NCBI GenBank assembly: GCA_963705525.1
Contig: CAVPJW010000002.1
Location: forward strand, 1,302,001-1,366,000
Direction of reading: 5' to 3'
DNA length: 64,000 nucleotides
Source of the DNA: CAVPJW01 sp963705525
Lineage (GTDB): Bacteria; Acidobacteriota; Vicinamibacteria; Vicinamibacterales; CAVPJW01
Below, piece by piece: positions 54,367 through 63,642 of this stretch (position 1 is the stretch's first letter; the number at the start of each line of letters is the position of its first letter). A program made the translations under genes and the position numbers. The notes under the pieces are model-generated. The model did not search any database. It was not told the origin of the DNA and saw only the letters and a list, made by a program, of their open reading frames with translations.

Positions 54367-54726
54367 TTAGAGGGAGCACTTGGCCGACGCCGTGTTCGGG
54401 AAGCCGGTCGCGTCGGCCGACTGACAGACCTTGCCATCCTTCTTGATCTCGACATGAATCGAACCGCTATCCGGATTGGACGTGATCTGGGCGGAGATAC
54501 CGACGTCGTCGCCTGACTTCGCGTTCGACCAGGTGTAGGTGAACGGCACGGGCGAAGACTGCTGCGAGATACCGCCTGAATTGTTCGTGAAGGCGAGGCC
54601 GACGGTCTGTGCGGTCCCGGTCACGCTGTACTCCACGTCGGCCGTCGAAGGCCCAAACGGATTCTTGAGGCCATCGCAGGCCGTCAGGATGCCGATGCTC
54701 AGAACAAGAAGTAACCGTCTCTTCAT
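54367..54726 (-). CDS. MmpS-like lipoprotein, 119 aa
   Basis: The lipobox is LSIGILTACDG; the mature part has YSVTGTAQTVGLAFTNNSGG and a KVCQSADATGF region typical of the short beta-sandwich seen in MmpS-like and other small lipoproteins. Probably anchored on the periplasmic face of a membrane. Assigned by pattern only. Confidence 0.55.
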   Translation of the reverse strand: MKRRLLLVLSIGILTACDGLKNPFGPSTADVEYSVTGTAQTVGLAFTNNSGGISQQSSPVPFTYTWSNAKSGDDVGISAQITSNPDSGSIHVEIKKDGKVCQSADATGFPNTASAKCSL

Positions 54727-55003
54727 GGTTCGATGTCCCTCCAAATGGGCGTTTGTGTCCAATGAAGACGCTCAACGACCCTGTGAGGGCCTGTTAGGTA
54801 TCATCTCGGCTCTTCCCCGGTTGGAGAACAGCGATGAGGATGATGCTGGCGAGGGCATGTCCGAGGCGCACGGGGTCGCCGGATGCTCGACACTAGCCTG
54901 CCTGCGTCCGCAAGGTTATGCTGCGCCTGCAAGCGCGTGCCGATCCCAGGAAACCGCACATCAGCAAGGCTCAGAAATCGCGCAAACGACGAAGGAGAGC
55001 AGC

Positions 55004-56098
55004 ATGGGTAAGCCAACGACAGCGACGGTCGACCAAGGGGGCGTGATCACAGCGCGGAGTCTCGGGCCGATCTCTTCAGTCGCGAGGATTGGAGTGGCAG
55101 CCGTCTGGCTTGCCGTGTTCATGGGTAGCGCTGCCGTGGCCTACGCGGCCGAGGACGTGGTGATCACGACCACCGGCGACAGGCTGGTGGGCGAGATCAA
55201 GGGTGTCGAGAAGGACGTGCTGACACTCTCCACGGACTATTCGGATTCCGATTTCAAGATCAAATGGGAGAAGATCGCCTCGATTGAAAGCGATCGGCAG
55301 TTCGTGGTGGAGACATTCGACGGAACACGTGTGTCGGGCTCGTTGACGCCGGACCCGGAGAAGAAAGCCTGTCGTGCAGATCGCCGAGACGAGCGTGCAG
55401 TTGCCGGAAGTGTCGGCGGTGCAGCCGTTCGAGCGGACATTCTGGTCGCGGTTCGACTCGGGCCTGGACTTCGGCTACAGCCTGACGCGGACCAACTCGG
55501 CGAAACAGCTCTCGCTCGGGACGAACCTCGCCTACCGGGATGAGCACCATGTCGATGTCGCTCTTCGCCAACGTCTTCAGAAGCTCGCAGGAGAACGCTC
55601 CCGAGACCCAGCGATGGGACCTCGGGAATGACTTCCGTCGCTTCCTGGGCACCCGCTGGTACGTCAACACCACCCAGGACTTCCTGAACAGCGAAGAGCA
55701 GGGCCTGGACCTGCGAACGACGATTGGCGGCGGCGGCGGACGATACCTGCTGCGCTCGTCGTCGCAGTACCTGGCGCTCGGGGGAGGACTGGCGTGGACC
55801 AATGAGAACTACACGGACCCGACGTTGCCCACGAAGGACTCGGCAGAGGCCTATCTCGGCACGGAGTTCATGACCGAGAAGCTGAAGATCACCGACCTCA
55901 TCACCCGGTTCACGTACTACCCTAGCCTGACGATTTCCGATCGGTACCGGTTGACGTATCGGTTCGACCTGGACTTCAACCTGCCGGGAGACTGGTATTT
56001 CCGGATCGGGCTCTTCGACAACTACGACAGCAAGCCGCCGGAGGGATTCTCCAAGTAACGACTACGGCTGGTCGAACAGTTTCGGCTTCAAGTTCTGA
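55004..56098 (+). pseudogene. DUF481 (YdiY-like) outer-membrane protein (frameshifted as given)
   Basis: SD GGAGA before the ATG at 55004; the signal peptide follows a 25-residue leader (LAVFMGSAAVAYA). The beginning ITTTGDRLVGEIKGVEKDVL is the conserved start of DUF481 proteins; the beta-barrel continues FERTFWSRFDSGLDFGYS, then LFANVFRSSQENAP, then NDYGWSNSFGFKF, across three frames with extra bases near 55371, 55565 and 56056. Restored length about 364 aa. Members are salt- or stress-induced outer-membrane proteins. Confidence 0.75.
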
Positions 56099-56256
56099 GG
56101 CTCACAGAAGGTGCCCCCAGAATCCAGGCAAGCAACTCAAGAACCTGCTTGACGCGCGTCCACAGCATTTCTTAGGCTTCTGGATCGGCGACCCACAGGC
56201 GACAGTGTCGCGGACGGGCGTGGCGGCGCAACCACGAACATTGCGAAGTCGGATCC

Positions 56257-57273
56257 ATGACAACAACGTCGCAGAACATGCCATCGCCGGACATTGTCTT
56301 CGATACGCTGTTTGCGTACCAGCGATCAGCCGCGCTCAAGAGCGCGATCGAGCTCCAACTGTTCACCGCCATCGACGAAGGCGCTCGAACGGCCTCTGCC
56401 ATCGCGAACCGGTGCTACGCATCCGAACGCGGAACGCGGATTCTATGCGACTTTCTCTCGACCATTGGTCTGCTCACGAAGTCCGACGGCGGCTACAATC
56501 TCACGCCAGAATCGGCGGCCTTTCTCAGTCAACGGTCGCCGGCATACCTGGGCACGACTGCTCGATTTCTTCTGCGGCCGGAGTTAAAGCGGGATTTCGA
56601 TAATCTGACCGACGCCGTTCGGCGCGGCGGCGTTCCGCCGTCTGGCGAGAACATCGTGGCCGAGGAGAACCCGATCTGGGTGGAGTTCGCCCGGTCCATG
56701 ATGCCGATGATGATGCCCGCGGCGCACGCGATCGCCGATCTCGTCGTGTCATCGACGGGCAGCGCGCTGCGAGTGCTGGACCTCGCCGCGGGGCATGGGC
56801 TCTTCGGCATTACGATCGCGCAGCGGAACCCGCGCGCCGAGATCGTGGCCGTGGATTGGAAGACCGTGCTCTCTGTCGCGGAGGAGAATGCGCGTGCCGC
56901 CCAGGTGTCCGATCGCTACCGCACATCACCAGGCGACGCGTTCAAGGTGGATTTCGGCGACGGCTACGATGTGGCCCTGGTGACAAACTTTCTTCACCAT
57001 TTCGATCAGTCGACTTGCACGGCGTTTCTGCGCAAGGCGCACCAGGCGCTCAAGCCGGGCGGCCGCGTCGTCGTGCTCGAGTTCGTCCCACATCCGGATC
57101 GGGTGTCTCCGCCATTTCCAGCGCGTTTCAGCTTGACGATGCTGGCCGAAACCCCGGGAGGAGACGCCTACACGTTCGACGAGCTGCGACAGCAGCTCGA
57201 GGACGCAGGGTTCGGCAACGTGACGGCGCACGGGCTCCCAACCCCACAGATGGTCCTGCTGGCTGAGAAATAA
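56257..57273 (+). CDS. SAM-dependent O-methyltransferase-type protein
   Basis: The 338-aa protein has an N-terminal winged-helix dimerisation domain (LFAYQRSAALKSAIELQLF; TRILCDFLSTIGLLTK) and a Rossmann methyltransferase domain with motif I VLDLAAGHGLFG and VVVLEFVP. LHHF-type and PGGRVVVLE match acetylserotonin or hydroxyneurosporene O-methyltransferase relatives. Probably methylates an aromatic secondary metabolite; substrate unknown. Confidence 0.82.
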   Translation: MTTTSQNMPSPDIVFDTLFAYQRSAALKSAIELQLFTAIDEGARTASAIANRCYASERGTRILCDFLSTIGLLTKSDGGYNLTPESAAFLSQRSPAYLGTTARFLLRPELKRDFDNLTDAVRRGGVPPSGENIVAEENPIWVEFARSMMPMMMPAAHAIADLVVSSTGSALRVLDLAAGHGLFGITIAQRNPRAEIVAVDWKTVLSVAEENARAAQVSDRYRTSPGDAFKVDFGDGYDVALVTNFLHHFDQSTCTAFLRKAHQALKPGGRVVVLEFVPHPDRVSPPFPARFSLTMLAETPGGDAYTFDELRQQLEDAGFGNVTAHGLPTPQMVLLAEK

Positions 57274-57469
57274 CAGCCGCGGCAACGAAGCGTCAGGCCG
57301 CGTCCGCGCTTCGCCTGGCAGGCGATGATTCGAAGAATGGAATCGTCGCCGCCTTCACTGATAGACGGATGCGCCCCACATCGTCGCCAGGCAATGGAGC
57401 TCCTTGATTTCGATTCTATGGTCTTCCACGAAGAGTGCGGCCTGATAACTCCGTCACGCGCCTGCTCTA

Positions 57470-57923
57470 TCAGGGCTCCGCGACATCAGGCTCGAGGCCC
57501 AACAATTGAAGGGTCTTGCCGTCGCGTTCTCCCGCGTAATACTTCGCGATCAGGCGGTCGAACACCGACCCTGGGGGCAGCACCGATGCGAACAGGGTCG
57601 CGCAAGACCTCAGTTTCAGATCGTCGGGGGAGCCGAAGATCTCGCTCGCGGATCGGCCGTCGACACCGAGGACCGCCTGCCGCACACTTCAGCAACCTCG
57701 GACCGAGCACAGGGTGATCGAGGTACGCTCTGGCTTCGTCAACGCCCTTGATCGCGAAGCGCTTCGAGGTCGAGCTGAACGCCAAGCCGTCGATTTGCGG
57801 AAAGATGTACCACATCCAGTGCGTACGCTTGCGACCGCTCACGATCTCCGAGAGGGCCTGCTCGTAGTTGCCTTCCTGGGCTCGGATGAAGCGGCTCAGG
57901 TCGTGTGGGTCGTCCAGAGTCAT
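57470..57923 (-). pseudogene. DUF1810 family protein (frameshifted as given)
   Basis: The N-terminus (DLSRFIRAQEGNYEQALSEI) and RKRTHWMWYIFPQIDGLAF are diagnostic for DUF1810, as are DEARAYLDHPVLGPRL and then, in another frame, RSASEIFGSPDDLKLRSCAT. The extra base lies near 57679. About 150 aa after restoration. Function of the family is not established here. Confidence 0.75.
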
Positions 57924-57969
57924 AGAGAGTCGTTAGACAGCATGTGCCTGCTCGCCTGTTGGCTATCAG

Positions 57970-58065
57970 TTAGCGCGTCAGGTAAAGCATCCACGTAATG
58001 AACGCCACCAAGAACAAGAGCGCCGCAAGGAGAATGCTGAGCAGCCAATGGGACAGGTGGAACAT
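57970..58065 (-). CDS. 31-aa single-helix membrane protein
   Basis: AAGGAGG lies 5 bases before the ATG at 58065. The product MFHLSHWLLSILLAALLFL then VAFITWMLYLTR is one hydrophobic helix with a basic end. It stands between DUF1810 and the Hsp20 gene, on the minus strand. Such very small membrane proteins often modulate a larger complex; partner unknown. Confidence 0.55.
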   Translation of the reverse strand: MFHLSHWLLSILLAALLFLVAFITWMLYLTR

Positions 58066-58306
58066 GTGGCCTCCTTGGAATCGAGGCCGGCGAAGCTGCT
58101 GCTGGAATGCGGCAGACCGTCGGTGTTACACCCAAGGTCTCAGTTTAGGCTCGCTCTAGCGTTTGCGCACGCATAGCGGGTCACCTGACATCCTGCCGGA
58201 ATCCCGGCAGCGCGTCTCTGACCCCACTCGACCTGGCCGTAATACGATATCCAGAGGACCTGTGACCGAGCGGGATGTGCGTGCGGCAAGCTGAAAGGAA
58301 CCGGCG

Positions 58307-58798
58307 ATGAAATGGACAGCCCTCAAGACATACACGACCCAGACCCTGATCGAGGAACTGGAGCGGATTGAGAAGCGCATCGCGGAGAGAGCGCACCAGA
58401 TCTTCAGCACCCGCGGCTTTCGACTGGGGACCGCGCTCGACGACTGGCTGGCCGCGGAGCGCGACGTTTGCTGGAAGCCCGCGGTCGAGGTCTGTGAAAA
58501 GGACAACACGTTCACCATCGAAGCGGCCGTGGCGGGTGTCGAGCCCAAGGAGCTCGACGTACAAGTGACGCCCGACGCGTTGTTGATCAAGAGCGATGCC
58601 GGGCACGTGCACTCGGAGCGTAAAGGGACCGTCCACGTGTGCGAGTTTCGAGGCGGTCAATTGTTTCGCCTGATCAGACTACCCGCCCCGATCGATCCGA
58701 GCGCCGTCAAGGCCGACTATCGAAATGGCCTGCTCCGGATCACGGCTCCTATGGCGACGAAGCGGGCGGCCAAGAAGGTCAAAGTCAAGACCGTGTGA
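58307..58798 (+). CDS. DUF2934-Hsp20 fusion protein
   Basis: The 163-aa protein starts with a DUF2934-type helical segment (ERAHQIFSTRGFRLGTALDD then WLAAE) followed by an alpha-crystallin domain (KPAVEVCEKDNTFTIEAAVAG; VKADYRNGLLRITAP). Hsp20 proteins hold unfolded proteins; the DUF2934 helices may replace the usual N-terminal arm. It is the first of a same-strand run leading to archease and RtcB. The C-terminal I-x-I motif is absent; the protein ends in Lys/Val. Confidence 0.85.
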   Translation: MKWTALKTYTTQTLIEELERIEKRIAERAHQIFSTRGFRLGTALDDWLAAERDVCWKPAVEVCEKDNTFTIEAAVAGVEPKELDVQVTPDALLIKSDAGHVHSERKGTVHVCEFRGGQLFRLIRLPAPIDPSAVKADYRNGLLRITAPMATKRAAKKVKVKTV

Positions 58799-58802
58799 GT
58801 CC

Positions 58803-59234
58803 GTGTCGAACAAGCGCTCAGGCGCCTGGGAGCACTTCGCTCACGGCGCCGACATCGGGGTTCGGGGGATCGGTCCCACCAAGGAGTCAGCGTTCGAGCA
58901 GATTGCGCTGGCCCTGACGGGCGTCGTTACGAGTCCTGAAGTTGTGCGCGCGAACGACTCCGTGCAGATCGCGTGCGAGGCCCCCAGCGACGAGGATCTC
59001 GTGGTCGACTGGTTGAACGCGTTGATCTATGAGATGGCTACGCGTCGGATGTTGTTCAGCGAGTTCAGAGTGACATTCGATGGGTCTCGCCTGAGCGCGA
59101 CGGCGCGGGGAGAGCCTGTTGACCGTCTTCGACACGAGCCGGCAGTGGAGGTCAAAGGCGCCACCTACACATCACTTCGCGTCGAACGGCAGGAAGACGG
59201 CGGCTGGCTGGCGCAGTGCGTGGTCGATGTCTGA
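58803..59234 (+). CDS. Archease (RtcB cofactor)
   Basis: The protein is about 143 aa from the GTG at 58803, four bases after the Hsp20 stop. It has the family features WEHFAHGADIGVRG near the N-terminus, DEDLVVDWLNALIYEMATR in the middle and GATYTSLRVER at the end. Archease accelerates RtcB guanylylation and allows multiple turnovers. Its position directly upstream of rtcB (24 bp) supports the call. Confidence 0.9.
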   Translation: MSNKRSGAWEHFAHGADIGVRGIGPTKESAFEQIALALTGVVTSPEVVRANDSVQIACEAPSDEDLVVDWLNALIYEMATRRMLFSEFRVTFDGSRLSATARGEPVDRLRHEPAVEVKGATYTSLRVERQEDGGWLAQCVVDV

Positions 59235-59258
59235 GTTGGCGCCGATGGCGATCGAAAC

Positions 59259-60692
59259 ATGAAACTCTCACTCCTCGCACGCAAGTCGGACACCGAGTGG
59301 CGGATCGAACCACATGGCGGCATGCGGGTGCCCGGCATCATTTATGGCTCCGAGGCACTCGTCCAGGATATGGACGAGAAGGTGTACGAGCAGGTGCGAA
59401 ACGTGGCCGCGCTGCCTGGCATCGTCAGGGCTTCTTATGCGATGCCCGACGCACACTGGGGCTACGGGTTTCCCATTGGCGGTGTTGCGGCGTTTGACGC
59501 CGAGAAAGGAGGGGTCATCTCCGCCGGCGGAGTGGGTTTCGACATCTCGTGCGGCGTACGTCTGATGTCGACGGGGCTGATCAAGGAAGTCGTCGAACAA
59601 CCGCTCAAGAAACGTCTCGCCGACGAGCTGTCCCGCAGCGTGCCCGCCGGCGTCGGCAGCGTCGGGAGTCTGCATCTCGATGACGCCGAGATGAGCGCGA
59701 TGCTGACAGGAGGGGCGCGCTGGGCGGTTGAACGGGGATATGGCACGGCCGCCGATTTGGAGCGCATTGAAGAGCATGGCTGTATGGCCGGTGCGAAGCC
59801 AGACGAAGTGTCCGATCGCGCGAAGAAGAGACAGTGCGACGAGATGGGAACGCTTGGGTCGGGCAACCACTACCTCGAAGTGCAGCACGTCGTGAAGGTC
59901 TTCGATCGGACCGCCGCGACCGCCTTCGCGCTCCGCGAGGGTGACATCGTTGTCAGCATCCACTGCGGATCGCGCGGGCTCGGGCATCAGATCGGCACGG
60001 AGTTCCTCAAGAAGATGGCGCTGGCCGCCCAGGGCTACGGCATCGAGCTGCCGGACCGCGAGCTCGCCTGTGCGCCAATCGAGTCGCCGCTCGGTCAGGC
60101 ATACCTCGGCGCCATGCGCGCCGGCATCAATTGCGCGATGGCCAATCGCCAGATCATCACGCACCTCGTGCGCCGCGCGTTCGCGACGGTGACTCCTCAT
60201 GCCGAGCTCGCCCTCTTGTACGACGTCTCGCACAACACCTGCAAAGTCGAAGAGCACCTGGTGGACGGTGAGACACGACGTCTGTTCGTGCACCGCAAGG
60301 GAGCCACTCGCGCCTTCGGCCCGAATCATCCAGATGTCCCACCGGCGTTTGCCTCCGTCGGTCAACCGGTGCTGATCGGCGGCTCGATGGGAACGGCGTC
60401 GTATGTGCTCGTGGGCACGGGCGACAGCCTGCCGCGGTCATTCGGGTCGTCGTGCCATGGCGCCGGGCGACGCATGAGCCGCCATCAGGCGCTCAGACAC
60501 TGGCGAGGTCGCGAGATCATCGACGACCTGGCGAGTCAAGGCATCCTGATTCGAAGTCCATCGGCGCGCGGCGTCGCGGAGGAGGCACCTGGCGCGTACA
60601 AAGACGTGGCGGAGGTTGTTGACGCGGCCGAGCGAGCCGGCTTGTCGAGGAAGGTCGTCCGGCTCGAGCCTCTGGTCTGCATCAAAGGCTGA
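59259..60692 (+). CDS. rtcB: RNA-splicing ligase RtcB
   Basis: The 477-aa protein has GGVGFDISCGVRLM (metal-binding Asp/Cys), GTLGSGNHYLEVQ, SIHCGSRGLGHQIG, YDVSHNTCKVEEH and SCHGAGRRMSR with the histidine that is guanylylated. It joins 2',3'-cyclic phosphate RNA ends to 5'-OH ends using GTP and Mn2+. With archease and an Hsp20 protein it forms an RNA-repair/stress operon; the sigma-54 regulator RtcR seen in enterobacteria is not in the window. Confidence 0.95.
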   Translation: MKLSLLARKSDTEWRIEPHGGMRVPGIIYGSEALVQDMDEKVYEQVRNVAALPGIVRASYAMPDAHWGYGFPIGGVAAFDAEKGGVISAGGVGFDISCGVRLMSTGLIKEVVEQPLKKRLADELSRSVPAGVGSVGSLHLDDAEMSAMLTGGARWAVERGYGTAADLERIEEHGCMAGAKPDEVSDRAKKRQCDEMGTLGSGNHYLEVQHVVKVFDRTAATAFALREGDIVVSIHCGSRGLGHQIGTEFLKKMALAAQGYGIELPDRELACAPIESPLGQAYLGAMRAGINCAMANRQIITHLVRRAFATVTPHAELALLYDVSHNTCKVEEHLVDGETRRLFVHRKGATRAFGPNHPDVPPAFASVGQPVLIGGSMGTASYVLVGTGDSLPRSFGSSCHGAGRRMSRHQALRHWRGREIIDDLASQGILIRSPSARGVAEEAPGAYKDVAEVVDAAERAGLSRKVVRLEPLVCIKG

Positions 60693-60707
60693 GCCGGGGC
60701 ACGAGCC

Positions 60708-61424
60708 ATGTGGATCTTCATGCTCGTCGGACTTGGCATCGTCGTGCTCGCGCATACGGCGCCGGCTCCGTTCATCCTGGATGCGATGGCCGGCGATCGC
60801 GCGGTGTGGCACATGCCACGCGGTGAACCTCGAACCGTGTATCTCACCTATGACGATGGGCCGAATCCGACGACGACCCCGGACTTGCTGGACGTGCTGG
60901 TGCGGGAGGGTGTGCACGCGACGTTCTTCCTGATCGATCGGCACCTGACTGGTGAAACCGCACCCATTGTCCGCCGCATGTTTGCCGAGGGACATGCCGT
61001 CGGTCTTCACTCGGCGAGCCGCAGCTACATGCTCCTCTCCCCGCCGGAGCTGGCACGGACGCTCACGGGAGCCGCGGACCGCATCGAAGCGCTGGCCGGT
61101 ACGCGCCCGTGCCGCGTCTTCCGCCCTCATGCCGGATGGCGGGGCGGTGAAATGTACGCGGGTTTGCGACAGATCGATCACCGGCTGGTCGGATGGGGCT
61201 GGATGCTGTGGGATTGGAACTGGTTCCGCCGCCGTACGGCCGACGCCATCTTCCGGCGGGTTGCGACCCGTGCATCGGCCGGCGACATCATTGTCATGCA
61301 CGACGGAGACGAATCGGCGCCCCTGAAGGATCAGCGGCAGACCGTGGACGCCACGGCGCGACTGATTCCTGCTCTGCGCGCGCGCGGGTTCGGTTTCGGC
61401 ACCGTCTGTCAGAACGGGGGTTGA
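60708..61424 (+). CDS. Polysaccharide deacetylase (NodB family)
   Basis: The 238-aa protein has an N-terminal signal-anchor (MWIFMLVGLGIVVLAHTAP), the metal motif TYDDGPNP (catalytic Asp), a second HSASRSY-type motif with His (residues ~105), and FRPHAGWRG. It removes acetyl groups from chitin-, peptidoglycan- or exopolysaccharide-like substrates. Its stop overlaps the start of the tiny gene (TTGA). Probably extracytoplasmic. Confidence 0.88.
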   Translation: MWIFMLVGLGIVVLAHTAPAPFILDAMAGDRAVWHMPRGEPRTVYLTYDDGPNPTTTPDLLDVLVREGVHATFFLIDRHLTGETAPIVRRMFAEGHAVGLHSASRSYMLLSPPELARTLTGAADRIEALAGTRPCRVFRPHAGWRGGEMYAGLRQIDHRLVGWGWMLWDWNWFRRRTADAIFRRVATRASAGDIIVMHDGDESAPLKDQRQTVDATARLIPALRARGFGFGTVCQNGG

Positions 61425-61543
61425 GCACGCCCACTGAACGATCGCCTTTGCTGAGCGGCCTCGGTCCCGGCTCGACCGCAGTGATCATGATCCTGGCTGT
61501 GCTGATCGTTGTGGTGGCGGCGATGATGCTGTACTTCAGGTGA
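61421..61543 (+). CDS. 40-aa single-helix membrane protein
   Basis: Starting from TTG at 61421 in the TTGA overlap with the deacetylase stop, the product reads MSTPTERSPLLSGLGPGSTA then VIMILAVLIVVVAAMMLYFR: a polar arm, one hydrophobic helix and a basic end. The start is inferred from coupling; no SD upstream of it. Confidence 0.5.
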   Translation: MSTPTERSPLLSGLGPGSTAVIMILAVLIVVVAAMMLYFR

Positions 61544-61607
61544 GCCTGGTGCAAGACGCGGCGACGGCAGTCGAAGCGGAACCAGGGCGAGCGTGCGGCG
61601 GCACGGC

Positions 61608-62351
61608 ATGATGCTCAGGTTTGTCGGCACGCGCGGGAACATTGCGATCCGGTCCCGACGGCACCAGTGGCATTCGGCCCTGTTGCTCTCGGGACGAAGC
61701 GGCCGGCTGCTCATCGATTGCGGCGAAGACTGGCTGGCGCGCATCGACCAGTTGCGCCCCACGGCCATCGTCGTGACCCACGGACACAGCGACCACGCCT
61801 CAGGTCTCAGGAGAGGGGCGCCGTGCCCCGTATATGCCACCCCAGAAACATGGCGGCTCATGGAGCGATGGCCGATCACCGACAGGCGCGTGCTCACACC
61901 ACGGCGAGCGGTTTGGATCGGAGGCTTTCGCGTCCAGCCTTATCCGGTTGAACATTCACTGAATGCACCGGCTGTGGGGTTCGCCATCAGCGCTCGAAAC
62001 GTCCGCGTGTTCTATCTGCCCGACGTCGCGGCGATTGCCAATCCCGAGCGGACTCTCAATGGGGTGGACCTTTACGTCGGCGATGGAGCCGTGCTGGTGC
62101 GATCGCTCGTCCGGCAACGTGGCGCGGTGCGCATCGGGCACGCCAGCGTCGCCTTACAGCTCGATTGGTGCCGGATGGGAGGCATCCGCCGCGCGGTCTT
62201 CACGCACTGCGGCTCCGGCATCGTCCGGTCCAGCGCACGCGTCGTCAACGCGCTGGTGCGATCGCTGGGCCATGACCGGGGCATCAGCGCTCGAGTAGCG
62301 CACGATGGCCTCGCGATGCAGTTGCGAGCGTCGCGCTCAGGCAAGGAATGA
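61608..62351 (+). CDS. MBL-fold metal hydrolase
   Basis: The 247-aa protein has VVTHGHSDHASGLR (HxHxDH), a substrate-side DCGED strand and YLPDVAAIANPERT, YVGDGAVLVRS with later THCGSG, the beta-lactamase-fold metal ligands. This arrangement resembles phosphonate- or cyclic-nucleotide-type PhnP-like phosphodiesterases. The stop overlaps the next gene's ATG (ATGA, 62348-62351). Confidence 0.75.
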   Translation: MMLRFVGTRGNIAIRSRRHQWHSALLLSGRSGRLLIDCGEDWLARIDQLRPTAIVVTHGHSDHASGLRRGAPCPVYATPETWRLMERWPITDRRVLTPRRAVWIGGFRVQPYPVEHSLNAPAVGFAISARNVRVFYLPDVAAIANPERTLNGVDLYVGDGAVLVRSLVRQRGAVRIGHASVALQLDWCRMGGIRRAVFTHCGSGIVRSSARVVNALVRSLGHDRGISARVAHDGLAMQLRASRSGKE

Positions 62352-63391
62352 GGGTCAGGCTTTTCGCCGCACTCCTTGCCCTCCAGGCGGTTCGGCCGAC
62401 GGCAGAAGCCGATCCGTTTGCGTTCTTCAAGCCATCGGTCATGTTGAATGAGGACGATCGACGGCGGCTCGATCGCGGAGAGCCGCTCGCGCGCGTGCTG
62501 CCCGCCGGGGATCGGGAAGTCGCTGTGTTTGCAGCCGTCGCGGTCGACGTTAGCGGCGATCGGCTGGTGGAATGGGTGCGGCGCATCGAGCTCTTCAAGA
62601 AAAGCTCGTACGTGCTGGCTATCGGGCGGTTCTCGAATCCGCCGAACGTCAGAGACCTGGCAACGCTCGTGCTCGATGACGAAGAGCTCGAGGAGATCCG
62701 GCGATGCCGGCCTGGCGATTGCGCGCTCAAGCTGGCTGGCTCGGAAATGAGCGAACTCAAGAACCGAGCAACTCAGGCGGGACCGAATTGGAAGCCCGCG
62801 CTGCAGGAGGAGTTCAGGCGCATCGTGCTGAATCGTGTCGTAGCCTATCGGGCGAGCGGCAGCTCAGGTTTGCTGCCGTATGAGGACCACCGGGATCGGG
62901 TGTGGCCAGCGGCGAGATTTGCGCTGCTCCTGCGGCACTCGCCGTTCCTGACGGAGCAGGTGCCAGAGTTTGTCGAACACCTCAATCGCTCCCCGGATGC
63001 CGCCGCGTCCGGCGTGGAGTCGTTCATCTACTGGTCGAAAGAGCGGTTCGGGAACAAACCCGTCGTCAGTGCCACTCAAGTCAGCATCCTGCGAGGCAAT
63101 GATGGCAGGCGCCCGGATGCGCTCGTCGCCGGGAAGGGAATCTTTGCAACACACTACCTGGACGCGTCGCTGGGCCTCACAGCCATCCTGCCAGGCGCAC
63201 CGGGCAAAGCCGGATATCTCGTGCACGTGAATCGGTCCGACGTGGATGTGCTGGGCGGTGTCTTCGGCGGTCTGGTCCGATGGACGCTTCAGCGCCGCTT
63301 GAAAGCCGAGGCCGCTGACGTGCTGCAAGGGCTCCGGAGACGACTGGTCAGCGGACCGCCGGAGGCCACTGAACCGAGGGGGATACGATGA
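62348..63391 (+). CDS. Secreted conserved hypothetical, 347 aa
   Basis: A signal peptide (LFAALLALQAVRPTAEA) is followed by an Asp/Arg-rich body (VMLNEDDRRRLDRGEPLARV), a block KPALQEEFRRIVLNRVVAYRASG and YWSKERFGNKP. This set recurs as a conserved acidobacterial family without a name. It overlaps its upstream neighbour and the HPF fragment by 4 bp each, a fully coupled run. Confidence 0.65.
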   Translation: MRVRLFAALLALQAVRPTAEADPFAFFKPSVMLNEDDRRRLDRGEPLARVLPAGDREVAVFAAVAVDVSGDRLVEWVRRIELFKKSSYVLAIGRFSNPPNVRDLATLVLDDEELEEIRRCRPGDCALKLAGSEMSELKNRATQAGPNWKPALQEEFRRIVLNRVVAYRASGSSGLLPYEDHRDRVWPAARFALLLRHSPFLTEQVPEFVEHLNRSPDAAASGVESFIYWSKERFGNKPVVSATQVSILRGNDGRRPDALVAGKGIFATHYLDASLGLTAILPGAPGKAGYLVHVNRSDVDVLGGVFGGLVRWTLQRRLKAEAADVLQGLRRRLVSGPPEATEPRGIR

Positions 63392-63642
63392 AACTTCCGA
63401 TCATGGTCACATTTCGAAGGATGTCGCCCAGCCGGTGGATAGAGGACGATATTCGCAAACGTGCGGCCAAGCTCGATGCGTACTGTCCCGGCATCATGTC
63501 GTGCCACGCTATCCTCGATCTTCCGCACCGCCATCACAGAGGCGGGAAAGACGCCGGTGCCTGGCCCGATGGTTCTCCGGTGCCCCGGGCGATCTCGTCG
63601 CGGGCGGCGTCACGCAATCGCACCATTTCCGGCCAACCCTGA
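63388..63642 (+). pseudogene. HPF/RaiA-type ribosome-associated protein fragment
   Basis: The frame starts in an ATGA overlap and reads MKLPIMVTFRRMSPSRWIED, then DIRKRAAKLDAYCPGIMSCH, then ILDLPHRHHRGG, the N-terminal half of an HPF/RaiA-like protein (F-R-x-M-S-P-S, D-I-R-x-R-A-A-K-L). From about 63545 on the frame is antisense to the acyltransferase gene, so the C-terminal half of the fold is missing. Confidence 0.7.
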
